Source: DATKWD01 sp963704815 (lineage in GTDB: Bacteria; Actinomycetota; Acidimicrobiia; Acidimicrobiales; Salinilacustritrichaceae). Taken from it: DNA of 64,000 nucleotides. The translations under genes and the position numbers were made by a program. Location: positions 1 through 64,000 of the forward strand of contig CAVPHU010000004.1 of NCBI GenBank assembly GCA_963704815.1, in the 5' to 3' direction. Positions 63,674 through 64,000 of the stretch are shown piece after piece. The notes below the pieces were generated by a model. The model did no database searches. It was given only the letters and a program-made list of their open reading frames with translations, and had not been told where the DNA came from. The first letter of the stretch is position 1, and each line of letters opens with the position of its first letter.

Positions 63674-64000
63674 GGTTGGCCTTTCAGCTTCGGCTCGTTC
63701 TGTTTGCGCTTCTGGATGTTCCTCCACTCGTCACGCAGCCCGACGGTGCGGTGGAACGTGTCGGGCGACTCGGGATCGGCGGCGAAGTACCCGAGCCGTT
63801 CGAACTGGACGACGGTTCCGGGCGGGGTGTCGGCCAGGGCCGGCTCGACCTTGGCCGTCACCGTCTCTCGTGAGGACGGGTTGAGCGACGCGAACGGATC
63901 GGCGCCGTCGGCACCGGGGTGCGCGTCGGTGAAGAGCCGGTCGTAGAGGTGCACCGTGGCGTCGACGGCGTGGGCGGCCGACACCCAGTGCATGGTCGAC
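63670..64000 (-). CDS. glnS: Glutaminyl-tRNA synthetase, C-terminal part
   Basis: The fragment contains MHWVSAAHAVDATVHLYDRL, followed by FASLNPSSRETVTAKVEPAL and VQFERLGYFAADPES, ending NEPKLKGQP. These are the anticodon-binding beta-barrel domains of bacterial GlnRS. The N-terminal catalytic part lies beyond the right edge. Its presence shows direct charging of tRNA-Gln in this organism. The stop overlaps the start of the EthD-like gene. Confidence 0.9.
   Translation of the reverse strand, partial: STMHWVSAAHAVDATVHLYDRLFTDAHPGADGADPFASLNPSSRETVTAKVEPALADTPPGTVVQFERLGYFAADPESPDTFHRTVGLRDEWRNIQKRKQNEPKLKGQP

Overview
The window is high-GC DNA with actinobacterial gene content: an fhaA-fhaB-pstP-rodA-pbpA-pknB cell-envelope signalling cluster with a crgA-like gene, a CsoR-type copper operon and Shine-Dalgarno-led GTG/ATG starts. 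An Acidimicrobiia (Ilumatobacter-like) marine or soil actinomycete is the best guess; this is inference from gene content only.

Region 1 (1-15.2 kb) is accessory. The left 5.3 kb is a graveyard of mobile DNA: a multiply frameshifted STAND-ATPase regulator, a broken MobF/TrwC relaxase that ends at a tRNA-Arg 3'-half remnant, a broken small membrane protein, one intact 88-aa gene with a strong ribosome binding site, and a 56-nt copy of a tRNA-Leu 3' half. The intact tRNA-Leu(CAG) lies 9.8 kb away in the same orientation. The DNA between them (histidine phosphatase, DUF2252 protein, MalT-type regulator, DUF1269 protein, SulP anion transporter, ClC channel/antiporter, TMEM175-type channel) therefore has the layout of a tRNA-integrated genomic island carrying ion-transport cargo. 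No integrase is visible.

Region 2 (15.2-28.6 kb) is the cell growth/division cluster: FHA proteins, a PP2C phosphatase with an exceptionally long acidic repeat linker and two apparent -1 frameshifts, RodA/FtsW, a class B PBP, a PASTA kinase with an altered HRD motif, PabA/TrpG, Ppx/GppA (one frameshift) and a CrgA-like protein, followed by two inverted pairs of DnaA-box-like sequences.

Region 3 (28.6-51 kb) is mixed metabolism: thiolase, DoxX, a DUF4397 secreted protein, ABC-F, SDR, YjbQ, an M20 peptidase, CsoR-CopZ-CopA with two operators, an ABC-2 exporter, GlpD, an MtnA isomerase coupled to a bifunctional aldolase/dehydrogenase (a likely DHAP-shunt module), a MOSC protein, a fucosyltransferase-like protein and a glutamine amidotransferase.

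Region 4 (51-64 kb) contains the most striking gene: an AhpD/CMD-like protein interrupted by an in-frame UGA exactly where the second Cys of the CxxC-x3-H site belongs, with a SECIS-like hairpin immediately downstream, so it is very probably a selenoprotein. It is followed by an alkylsulfatase-like MBL protein with a degenerate metal motif, cupin and Gfo/Idh genes, PyrE, MarR, a two-subunit acyl-CoA mutase, a His-rich membrane protein and the 3' end of glnS. A 35-bp palindrome with GATC-containing flanks occurs four times between genes from 35 to 63 kb and looks like a dispersed, lineage-specific element or shared terminator.
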